The notes beneath the pieces were generated by a model that was not told the DNA's origin, searched no databases, and saw only the letters and a list, made by a program, of their open reading frames with translations. A stretch of 64,000 nt of DNA, taken from contig CAMPDV010001469.1 of the NCBI GenBank assembly GCA_946699065.1, positions 48,820 to 112,819 on the forward strand. Reading direction: 5' to 3'. This document shows positions 47,414-58,000 of this stretch, in pieces. Position numbers and translations under genes: made by a program. The number at the start of each line of letters is the position of its first letter. Position 1 is the first letter of the stretch. This stretch comes from Loxodes magnus (lineage: Eukaryota > Ciliophora > Karyorelictea > Loxodida > Loxodidae).

Positions 47414-48628
47414 TCAAACAATCTAAACTAAGAAATTAATCTCAATCATTTTGCTCATCTGCTTAGCGAAATCTTTTTTTCCAAAAGGCCAATTTAATGT
47501 AATAAAAAGGATGCTTTTTGCTATTTAGATTTATCTGGGAGAAATAAATGGAAAATGTCCCGAATGATGTTTTTTTTATTAATATTAGTTAAATTCTAAA
47601 TCTTTTAATATGCTTTGGATTTGGGGATGTCTCAGAAGAGATTTTGTAATGAAAACTTTAAATTTTACACCTTTAATTGTGCTTTAATTTTAAATTCATT
47701 TCATTATTAAGGTTTCAATAAATAATTTCATCAATTTTCGTGATTTTCCGAGAAAAATAAATTCGTTCATCCACTTATTACTCACTTAATTTGATCTCAA
47801 TATCTCTCGTTATTCATCTAAAGCTTCATTCATTTTACTTATTTGCTGGTTTAAGTTAATTATTTATTTAAGCCAATTTCAAATTCCAAGCTCGATGTAA
47901 ATAAACATAGCATGATCTTATATTTTTGCTTTAAAGCAAATATTTATATCAGAATCTTTATTATAAATGACTTAGTTAATTACTTATTATATATATAAAT
48001 CAAAAGCTCTATTACCTATGACTTTAATTGAGAAGCATGTTTATAGACAATCCCTTATTTTCAGAGAGCGCTGAATTTTTCTTAAATTTTTCTAGAAACC
48101 TAAAATAAGGAAAATCCCTAATATTGCTTTATTTTTATCTTGTTGCTTCTTTTAAAAGTAAGTATACTCAAATAAGTTTAAATCATTTTTTGGTATGCCA
48201 TCACAATTTAAATTTTTGAAATAATTTTCTTTTTTGTATAGCAACGTTTGAAGACTAAGTGTTTGGTAACTTAAGTTCTCTTCTTTTAATTTGTTTTTAT
48301 CTTCTATTTGATTTATTATATTTATCCTTTATAATTATTCTCATAAATTTCCTTCATTTTAACTATCTTCTTATATCTTAAGTCTGCTAAAATTGAATAT
48401 TTATTAATTTAAGTTGATTTATATGATTTACTTTCATCATTCGATTTTTGGGTTATTATGGATTTTTTTAATTTTTAGCTTTACGATTGTTTTATTGCAT
48501 GACTCAGAATCTAATGAGATATATTAATAAATATTGTTTAAAAATGCTTCACCAGATATTGTTCCTTCTTACATCTAATTATTAATATGCAATCGAATTT
48601 TTAATCCCTTCATAATTCTGTAATCCAT
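47414..48628 (-). CDS. Hypothetical coiled-coil-like protein gene
   Basis: Minus-strand coding-like sequence from ATG 48626-48628 to TGA 47414-47416. Blocks in the main frame: EGTISGEAFLNNIYQYISLD, NQIEDKNKLKEENLSYQTL, CDGIPKNDLNLFEYTYFQKK, NLNQQISKMNEALDEQREIL, KGVKFKVFITKSLLRHPQIQ, KKHHSGHFPFISPRQIQIAK. A neighbouring frame holds competing good blocks near the N-terminus (KKILGVVNYEEDMAGQWITE; KYSILADLRYKKIVKMKEIY), which suggests tiny introns with exons in two frames. Charged, helical, no membrane segment, no family recognised. Confidence 0.35.
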
Positions 48629-48990
48629 TATCCTGCCATATCCTCTTCATAATTAACTACTCCTAGAATCTTCTTACCAAGCACAAATTTATTTTACTCT
48701 ATAACTCAAAAAATTTAAATATTTTAAAGGTTGTAAATTAAGATAAGCTTAATGATTTTAAGAGCTACTTATTAAGCAAAATCATAATAAAATAAAGGAA
48801 ATTGATTAATATCACTATAATACAGTTTGACATTTTCACTAGGAAGTCTTTATCTAGATATTAGTCCAATAGGACATAAGATTAATTTAATATGATAATA
48901 TTACGAAAATTTAAGAAAGCTTAAATAGATGAGATTAGATGTTAGTTTCAAGCAATTAAATTAGTTCTTATTAATTAAATAAAAAATAAA
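48629..48990. other. AT-rich spacer
   Basis: No gene recognised; the divergent 5' flanks of the minus-strand gene and the gag-like ORF. Confidence 0.3.
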
Positions 48991-49685
48991 ATGGAAGGCT
49001 TCAAAAAGGGCTTTTACAACGCCTCCTAAAAGTAGGAGAGAAAACTGGAAGCCACTCTTGATTAGTCATCTTTCTCTCGACCTTAACCTTTTTCTCAACA
49101 ACCTGGAACATAAGCCAATCAGGAGGAACTAAAAAAAACTAAGAAAACTTAACACGAGGTAACTCCAAGTTCGGAGGAATAGCCAAGGAAGCAGACGAAG
49201 TCTGCCCTTCACTAGGAGGTTTCATAGTTTAATCCTTCTGGCCAGATGAGCATGGAGTAGCTCATCAAAGTGGTCCTAAACCTCCAGGAAGAGGTCAAGA
49301 AGCTCAGGAAGGAGAATGAAAAGTTATCACAACAAATCCGCACGGATTACAAGATACCTTGGACCTCAGGATGGTAAATCATGAAAGGGAACTGGATGCT
49401 CTTTGGAAATATTAATAAGAACAATTCAGCCAAACCAAATCTTAGGTGCTGATGATCCAGAATCAGAATTCCTAGATCGAAAGCATATTACAGAGTCAGA
49501 AGAGCTCCTAAAGCTAACAGAATCAACTTGAACAGAACATAAAAATGGATATTGAGAAGAATCCTCAAGAAATAAAGAAAGAAGAGAAAATTATCAAAAC
49601 TTAGAAACTGTGCTATTGTTGTAAAAGCAAAAACCATCTGTGGAAGAACTGTGCAGAATTCAGAAAAATCAAGGAATTATCATGA
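48991..49685 (+). CDS. Gag-like protein with a CCHC zinc knuckle, one frame break
   Basis: ATG 48991 opens MEGFKKGFYNASQKQERKLE, a Gln/Pro/Ser-rich region (SRPQPFSQQPGTQANQEEL), and a coiled coil (MEQLIKVVLNLQEEVKKLRK). Near 49330-49345 the frame changes; the second frame gives MVNHERELDALWKYQQEQFS, ESILQSQKSSQSQQNQLEQN and the zinc knuckle CYCCKSKNHLWKNC (C-x2-C-x4-H-x4-C) followed by AEFRKIKELS and TGA 49683-49685. Overall length is not a multiple of three, so an indel, unrecognised intron or programmed shift is present. The codons are much richer in G and C than the flanks, pointing to recent insertion. No reverse transcriptase adjacent. ORF 49640-49891 in another frame is probably a shadow. 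Confidence 0.6.
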
Positions 49686-50479
49686 AGAAAACAAATTTAA
49701 TAACAAATAAAAAGAAGAAAAAATCAAATCTGATGCAGAGAGAACGAACGGTCTATAGGCTGAAAGCGGAAAAGAACTCTGAACCAGAAGTATTAGTAAA
49801 TGCAAGAAGAAAGACTTGGAAAACAAGATTCACGAGTACTAGAGCTCGTAAAAAACTAGATTCAAACAATAAAACATTTTTTAAGTGGTGATCTGTTGGA
49901 CCCCACAAACATTTAAAATTTAATTTAATTTAATAAAAATTACTAAACTTGTTTTCCTTAATTTCGGTTCTTCTAAAAGTTAAATTAAAAAGAATTTATA
50001 GTTTCGAAGTTAATATTTGCATCATATATTTTAAGAATGTCTCCTTTTTACAAAAGGTCGTTTAAGACTTTCTTAGTCTACCATCCTTATTTATACTTTG
50101 CATTTTACGATTAAGCTTGTTACGTTAATAATTTATTCTAAAAATTGCTAAATTTACTATTAAAGAATTTTTCTTATGTCATAAACCTGATTTATTTGGT
50201 CAATTTAGAATAGGTATTTTATTATTTTCCTAAATTTGGCTTCTTCACCAGCATCTTTTATAATAATGCTGATTTTGACATATATACAACAGCTTTTTTT
50301 ATTATACCTAATTATTATTAATTTGCTTCAATATCCATTGTTATATTTCCCTGCTATCCATTGATTCTTTAAATAATTTCTTATTATAATACCTATCTTT
50401 TTAAAATTTTATTCGACAATGAACTAACAAAACTAAAATGAAGTATTTAAGAGATTTAATTAAGCTAATTTAAATCTCA
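49686..50479. other. 3' flank of the gag-like ORF and AT-rich spacer
   Basis: 49686-49900 keeps the GC-richer composition of the gag-like element and may be its 3' end; after ctgttggaccccacaaac at about 49895 the DNA turns AT-rich. No gene recognised. Confidence 0.35.
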
Positions 50480-50760
50480 TTCATCTTATATTCCATTATG
50501 ATATTATGCTATTGATTGCTTCCTTTATAGATGAAATTACGGGTTTATTGCTTTGCCTATTTTCTCTTATATCTATTCGAGCTTTCAACTTTGCTATTTT
50601 AATTCTTATTGTAGACACAATTTTCTCAAATTCTCTCTTTGCGCATAAGCCTTCGGAGATTATTTTCCTTTATATTATCATGATTATTCAATTAAATTAG
50701 GTTTTTATTCTTATATTTTAGGTGCTAAAAGAGAAAGATCTGCTATTTCTTAGGTTTCTT
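50480..50760 (-). other. Coding-like minus-strand exon
   Basis: One frame reads KIISEGLCAKREFEKIVSTI and RENRQSNKPVISSIKEAINS without TGA over ~60 codons. Isolated; could be an exon of an unrecognised gene. The plus ORF 50506-50700 is its complement. Confidence 0.25.
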
Positions 50761-51649
50761 TTTAATTAAAATTCTTCTTATTTTTAGATCCAAATTTATT
50801 TAAAGTAAGTTATAACTATCTTTCATAACTATAAGGCCTTTATTTTTAAAACTAACTATCTTATCTACTAGTTTTGCTCTTATATTTTTCTCTTTTTTAA
50901 GCTGCTTTGTATATTTTATTATGTTCAAATTGTAGTCACAAATATCTATAACCATTAGAACTCCAGAGTTACTGAAATTTTTTGACCTACATTTGAGTAA
51001 ATGTTTCGTATTTTAAATTTTGAGTCATTTTTATATTTAACTTTCGGTTATATCTATATCCCTTATTTTAGACTTATATTCACTTGCTTATCTGAAATAA
51101 ATTGTTAGACTTGATTGAAAAAATTTATAGACCAAATTTTTTTAGACTAGCTCTCCTTTTTTTCTTCTATAGACAACTACTTTAACTGCTAAGATTGCTT
51201 TTCTTCTTTATCCAACTTATTAAAATTACAAAAGTCTATTTCACTCAAATTTTTAGTTGTTGCTTACAATGGAAAATAATTTGGTTCGCTACTATTTTGC
51301 GAAATAAATAAAATCTATAAATCTAGCTCTAAAAACAACGAAAAAACGTTATTCAGCATACGTTCTATTCAAATATTGAACTATTTTAGGGAATTAATGA
51401 AGACTGATTGATTGTTATTACTAAGTTATTATTTATTATCTGATCTTTAACTTTTAATATTTTCTTATATGTATATCGAAAATAATGGAACTTTGTTTTG
51501 ACAAAAAGTAAAAGTTTGTTAAAGAAATAATTTAAGATAAAATAGGATGTAAACATAGAAGGCTTATTTCAATTAGCTAGCTAGATTTACTTATATAGCA
51601 ATTCTATAATAGTTCTTAATCTGATTTCTGTATTCAAATACAAATTGAA
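50761..51649. other. AT-rich region without recognised gene
   Basis: T-rich plus strand; nothing recognised. Confidence 0.3.
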
Positions 51650-51960
51650 TGAAAAATTAAAAAATGAAAAAGCTTACATCCAAAGATATAGACTAACATA
51701 GCTAAAATAAGTTTGCTCAGACAACTTAAGAGTAAATTCCTGTTGATATAACAAAATATTAGGATAAATTCCTTAAGGTGTGACTTTGAAAGATCTAAAA
51801 TTGATAAAACTAATGATAGAAATAGCTTATCAAGGCTAAAGAAATGTTTAAGCTTATATTTCAAATCAAGATTCAAGAAATTTAGAAATTTGATTTTTTC
51901 AATCATTCAAGTTGCAAATTTAAATCTTAATTTTTAGAATTTAGCAATAAAGGTTAAATT
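51650..51960 (+). other. Coding-like plus-strand stretch
   Basis: MKNQKMKKLTSKDIDQHSQN and TTQEQIPVDITKYQDKFLK in one frame, then FERSKIDKTNDRNSLSRLKK and CLSLYFKSRFKKFRNLIFS in another, both free of TGA. Probably two pieces of one small basic protein with a frame change near 51780. The minus ORF 51634-51906 is the complement. Confidence 0.3.
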
Positions 51961-52414
51961 AATAAAGAATATAAATTAATTTTAAAAGTGAAGAAGAAAA
52001 GCTAAGAATTCATTCTAAATATATAAATTAAGTTAAAAAACAAATCTTTTGTAAAACATCATGAGAAATTTTATATAGGATGACAATCTTTTTTTCTAGC
52101 TCCTTCGTATTTTAGTAAATTAGACTTAGTTTTGTTTATTATGCTATAAATTATAAGATAAGTTACTTTTATCTTATATATCTTTAATTTTCTACAGTTC
52201 TAAGCATATTATAATTATACTATCTTTCTTATTCTATCTCTATAATGAAATAAAAATAAGGAATTGATTTAAGGCCATGATAGTCTAAACTAATTTAGCT
52301 TTTATTTCAAACTTGCAAATTTATTCTGAATGTCACTAACTTTAGCAACAAATTTATGTGTAGCACTAGAGTAATTTATCAGAGTTCTGAAGTATATATA
52401 AATAAATAAATTTG
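51961..52414. other. AT-rich spacer
   Basis: No gene recognised. Confidence 0.3.
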
Positions 52415-52890
52415 ATTATAGAGCGCGTAGCACTCTCGTTGGTGCGCAGCTCTTTAAAAAAATGTTTCATACTGACAAGAATGTTTGTTACTGATAAAAT
52501 TATCAGATACTGATAAAACTTGTTCAATACTGGTATAATTATTCAGTACTGATAAAAATATTCAATACTTATATAATTTTAGAATACTCGTAATCTTTAA
52601 TACTTGCTGGAGGTCCAAGAACATGGCAGGATAGTGTCTCATTGCATCTCCAAAGCAGAGGACGACATGTGTCAATTATGGGTACTTAAATTCCCCACCT
52701 CTGATGAAGCTCGCAATATTATTTCTTTTTCGATCCAGAATTAAATCCAAGTTAAGCCAGTGCCGAAGGTCTAAGAATTTTATGTCTCGAGGCCAAACCA
52801 AAGCAGAGGAAGACATAAAGTCGATTATGGGTACTTAACTTCCCCAACCTCTGATGAAGATGACCTTGTTGTTCACCTTCGAACAACTAT
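52415..52890. repeat. Composite repeat-rich, GC-richer segment
   Basis: Three structures follow one another. A hairpin-prone gagcgcgtagcac...gtgcgcagctc lies at 52423-52454. Five to six imperfect tandem words of type atactgataaaa fall at 52465-52575. Two ~62-bp direct repeats begin ccaaagcagaggA(c/a)GACAT and end cctctgatgaag, at about 52650-52710 and 52797-52860, separated by ~85 bp. No ORF or known element recognised. It could be a non-coding RNA locus or the end of a mobile element. Confidence 0.6.
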
Positions 52891-53159
52891 GGCGGTTTTA
52901 AAAAAATATATAATATAATATTGGATTTCATCTCCTTTAATGGGTTTTCTATGAGGAATTGTATTACTCCCATAGCTTTAAACAAATTAAATTAACAGCA
53001 TGTTATATCTAGATAGGGTTGCTAATTTAAATGTCTTTGCTTTATTTAAATTTAATTTATCCTCTCTTAGTCTACAAAAATTTCTACTTTTTTTGATTTT
53101 AAAAAACTATCTCTGATAATAAAGCAACACTAGTTACTTAGTTTTGTTTAATTCTAAAA
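52891..53159. other. AT-rich spacer
   Basis: No gene recognised; 5' flank of the next candidate gene. Confidence 0.3.
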
Positions 53160-53975
53160 ATGTTCAAGTAATCACTATCTTTTTTATCTTTCTTCTTATA
53201 CTAAAAACAGAGAAATATGCTTATTACTATGAGTTTTAGATTCTAACTATATGAATATTAACTATCACTTATAATAGGACAACAAGCTTTAATTTTAGCT
53301 CCTTTAGGTATATTTTTTATATTCCTTAATTGTTCACGTTATCACACTACTAGACTAAAAGCTTTAATAGTAGGCATTTTATTTATATAGTCCTAAGAGA
53401 TTTCTACTCTTCTAAATTTATGTTTGACAATATCAGCTTAGTGCTTAAATAAATTTACTTATTCAAATGTCAATCTTTACCTCTAGTAAAAGATTAGAAA
53501 ATGAAATTCTTACTTAGAGGAAAGCATTATAACTGGTTTTGAGTATTCAGTTATATGTATAAGGTTTATAGTTATTTAGATGATACTTCAGTACTATCAA
53601 AATAGCCAAGAACATTATTTTCGTTTCTTCAGCACAAATAACTATTACACTGCAAATCTTTTTCTTTCATCCACCTAAATCATATTAATCTAAGCAATTC
53701 AAGACTTACTTAATTGCACCATTCTTGCTTAGTAAATGAAATTGGATCTTAAAATATAAAGGAAAGCAGAATTAAGACAAAAGCAAGTTATCCCATTTAG
53801 AGTATTTTCTTTGAATTTTTCAATTAATTAAATAAGTCTAAAGCATATAAAGCTTAAGAATAAGAATGGTATATATATTAGCTAGATATCCTATAATTAA
53901 CTTAAATATCTAAGCTAGAGTTATATGATATATATAATTATCGTTTAATATAAGTATATATATGATGATTGTTGA
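53160..53975 (+). CDS. Hypothetical protein, 271 residues
   Basis: ATG 53160 to TGA 53973-53975 in one frame with a single internal TGA in 271 codons, the cleanest TGA-poor frame among the unidentified genes. A hydrophobic N-terminal third (IIGQQALILAPLGIFFIFLN, KALIVGILFI) suggests one or two membrane segments; then NKFTYSNVNLYLQQKIRKW, QYYQNSQEHYFRFFSTNNYY and a basic C-terminus (MKLDLKIQRKAELRQKQVIP). Family not recognised. It lies just upstream of, and in the same direction as, the gene at 54052. Confidence 0.45.
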
Positions 53976-54051
53976 GATAAATCCTTAAATTTTCTTTATT
54001 AAAATTAAAATTAAATAAAGCTTCTATATCGGTCATACCTACATCACCAAA

Positions 54052-55045
54052 ATGCTAAAGCTATAATTCTGGTAGCGGTTGATTTAACCACTTAAATTGA
54101 ATGAAGTCAGATAACCACTTTCAGTTAATTAGTATTTTCCAGTTTATTAAGAAATATTTAGATACTTATTCTCTTTAAGGATTTATATTAATACTTTTCC
54201 TCTTAAAACTAAAGAGATTAAAATGTCCGCTTATCAAGATAAACATATTCATTTATTTAATTTGATTGCAACATGTAAAATCAATCAGTTTAAAGGAGAT
54301 GTGATTACATTTCAAGGGATAGTACAATTAACTGGACGGTAGTAGATGAGAAACAATTTTTGTTACTCATTCCCTTATCCTATTTTTTAAACTGATTTAC
54401 TAGAATCTTACTCATCATATTGATGATTTGGTTAAAGAATAGAATGTTGAATTCAATTGTTAGTTTTGCTTAAGAAGCTTACTATAAGTTTTGAAATTCT
54501 AATCTAAGTCTCTTAGTTAAGTTTACAATCCTTGATTTTATTCCTACGCTCAATAGAGTAATCTACTTTTCAAGCTGCTTGTGATAGTTTATGTATTTTG
54601 TGCTTTTAGCTTTATAGGATTTATTTGCTTTAAAGCTTTTTAATATGATGGTAAATTAAAGAATGGTAAAAAAATTGGGTTTGGCAATTACAATCAAGAA
54701 GCCATCATTAATAAAAGAGCATTTTGATGTATCAATAAGTTATCGATCAACTACAAGAGGAAGGGAAATATTAGAAAAACATCTTTGTATAAGAAAGTTT
54801 TGCTAGACTAAGAAAAAAAATGAAACAAATATTTTGAAAAAGAAAGTGTATAAAATACCTATTTTCACAGCATACAGAGCTCAAGAAGTAAATATGAGAA
54901 GAACTACCGTAAAAATAAGCAAAAGCATCAGTTGAGGTTAAAATTTTGCAGCAATAAACATTAGATCAAAGTCGTTGTAATTGTAAGATTCCTTAACAAG
55001 GATTTAACAGTAGAGGTTGAATTTCTTTAATTTCTAAATAAATAA
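54052..55045 (+). CDS. Hypothetical membrane protein gene, at least two exons
   Basis: ATG 54052 begins a frame without TGA to about 54410: MLKLQFWQRLIQPLKLNEVR, FRYLFSLRIYINTFPLKTKE, KHIHLFNLIATCKINQFKGD, VITFQGIVQLTGR. From about 54520 a second frame gives a membrane segment LLFKLLVIVYVFCAFSFIGF and a soluble basic tail: KLKNGKKIGFGNYNQEAIIN, KVLLDQEKKWNKYFEKE, HQIKVVVIVRFLNKDLTVEV. A tiny intron or indel between 54410 and 54520 is needed. The tail ends within a few tens of bases of the cysteine-rich gene 2 start, so intergenic distance is very short or the end is misplaced. Confidence 0.4.
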
Positions 55046-55061
55046 CTATCTTATTTTAAAA

Positions 55062-58000
55062 ATGTAAGTGACTCTAATTATCTTAGCTTGTCTCTTATAA
55101 GTAAAATCCTAATATTACTAACTCATTGATTCTATTACTGCTTAATAGTTCACTGGTAATGCAGTTACTGTTACTTTTGCATAGTTTTCTTATGACCCCA
55201 GTGTAAATTCATAGAATTCGTGAGCTTTAACTGGTTGATTACAGTTATCTTAATGTGATAGTTAATATAATAATATTATAGAATTTCAGACAGGAAGTAT
55301 CAAAATGGTTTTTTGAGCAAGATAAGATACATCAGCTAATAGAATTTCTTGGGATTTACCAGGCTCATTTACTTGGTTTGAGGAAGATAATCATTATTTT
55401 GGATGCAATATTTGATACTTCCATCTTATTCAAATGACTAATTAACCGAAATTATCATGATGCAATAGTATACAATATTATGAATAGACCACTTTCACTT
55501 GTGCAACTGCGAGTCAATAGTCAGGTTGAATTTAATTAGATTCTTCATCTGTTATGAAAATTGGAAACGGGGAAAAATGAACAGGATATCCCTTTCACGG
55601 ACAAATGTTTGATTTAAAATTTTGAGGCAACAACAAATGATTTACTAATTAAGAGTTTAGCGATCTTGCCTAATAAAGCCCTTGTGTTCTAAGTTGCTCT
55701 TAGGGTTATTGCACTTCTCCTTTAACAGATTCCTGTACTAATAATTGTGATCCTAAATGCTTAGCATGCTCGAGTACTGGACCTAATTCTTGCTGAACTT
55801 GTAGAGCAAATTAATATTTAGATACAACTTTCTATATTTGTAAGTGTAACTCTGATTCTTGAAGTACAAATTCTAATCCCTTTACATGTCAATAGTGCCA
55901 ATAAACCATGAATAAATGCTAAACTTGCTCTGATGGTTCAACTTGTTCATCATGCTAATCACCTTATTATCTTAGGCTTGATGGAACTTGCTAAACTGAT
56001 TGTAGTTCAAGTCAATAAGATAAGAACGGAGATCATTAATGTGAATTATGTAATTAAGCCCTTCCTAACTGTCTTGATTGTAATTTAGCTGGAACAGTAT
56101 GTAACTAATGCTAAACAGGATATTTCATTTAAGACAACACATGTTACCTATGTTCATCTTACCTTAATGATTGTGTAGTTTGTTCTGATAAATCTACTTG
56201 CACTAAATGTTCAACTAAATATCTTTACTCTGGGCAATGCTAAAATACATGTCCTTCTACTTAATAAGATAAGAACGGAGTTCGAATTTGTAAGGACTGC
56301 TCATTAGTCTTAATGAATTGCTTAGAGTGTACATTGGATGGTTTGCAATGTACAATATGTATCGACGGATACTATGTAGGAACGGATTTCCAATGTCATT
56401 AATGTTCAGACACTAATTGCTAAACTTGCTTAAACAAAGGAAATGTTTGTAATGTCTGCTTTAATCCTTGAAAATTAGAAGAATCTATAAGCAAATGTTC
56501 TAGTAACTGTCCTATTACAGAGTAAGACACAGACGGGGACAGAAAATGCAAGCTTTGTAGTGCTGTACTTAGCAATTGCATCGAATGCACTGAAGACGGA
56601 CTTAAGTGCTTAGTCTGTAGCTAAAACAGCGTACTCGAGTAAGATGGGTTGTGTTATCCTTGTAGTTCAATCGATACAAGCTGTATAAATTGCTCTGATA
56701 AAAATACGTGTACAGAATGTAACAGTCCTTTTAAACTTTCATAAAACAAATGCATAAATAACTGTCCTATTACAGAGTAAGACAAAGACAGAGATAGAAA
56801 ATGCAAGCTTTGTAGTGCTGTACTAAGTAATTGCATCGAATGCACCGAAGACGGACTCAAGTGCTCAATCTGTAACTAAAACAGCATACTTGAAGCAGAC
56901 AATTTTTGCTATTCTTGTAGTTCAATCGATACAAACTGTATAAGCTGCTCTGATAAAAATACGTGTACAGAATGTAACAGTCCTTTTAAACTTTCATAAA
57001 ACAAATGCATAAATAGCTGTCCTATTACAGAGTAAGACAAAGATGGAGATAGAAAATGCAAGCTTTGTAGTGCTGTACTTAGCAATTGTATTGAATGCAC
57101 TGAAAATGGACTCAAGTGCTCTATCTGTAATTAAAACAGCGTGCTCGAGTAAGATGGGTTGTGTTACCCGTGCAACTCCATTGATATTAACTGCATAAAT
57201 TGCTCTGATAAAAATACTTGCATAGAATGTAAAATTCCTTATAAACTTTCATAAAACAAATGCATAAATAGCTGTCCTATTACAGAGTAAGACACAGACG
57301 GGGACAGAAAATGCAAGCCTTGTAGTGCTGTACTAAGTAATTGCATCGAATGCACTGAAGATGGACTCAAGTGCTCAGTCTGTAGCTAAAACAGCATACT
57401 TGAAGCAGATAATTTTTGCTATTCTTGTAGTTCAATCGATACAAACTGTATAAGCTGCTCTGATAAAAATACGTGTACAGAATGTAACAGTCCTTTTAAA
57501 CTTTCATAAAACAAATGCATAAATAGCTGTCCTATTACAGAGTAAGACAAAGATGGAGATAGAAAATGCAAGCTTTGTAGTTAAGAACTTAATAATTGCC
57601 TCTAGTGTAGTGAAGATGGAATCGTATGTTTAAATTGTGAAAAAGGGTTTTATATTAATAGTCAAGATTAATGTGAGATATGCTCTCAGAATATTTAGAA
57701 TTGTAGCAATTGCTCTTTAAATGGATCAGTATGCTTCAACTGCTTTTCACCTTTAAAACTTTAAAGTAATGTATGTGTAGATGAGTGCTTTAAGAATTAT
57801 TACTACGATGCTTAAAATATCTGCTAGTTTTGCAATAAAAAGCTAACTTAAAATGAATGCAAAGACTAATGCTCATAGTTTGAATAAGACACAGACAAAG
57901 ATAATGTTTGTCAGCCTTGCAATCTAACTATCGACAATTGTTAGAAATGTCATGAAAGTAATGATAAGCTTATATGTGATGCTTGCTATACTAACTATGG

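Noticed and set aside
52423..52454. tRNA D-arm-like gagcgcgtagcactctcgtt
   Set aside because: No anticodon arm or B box follows at the right distance; kept only as a hairpin-prone word.
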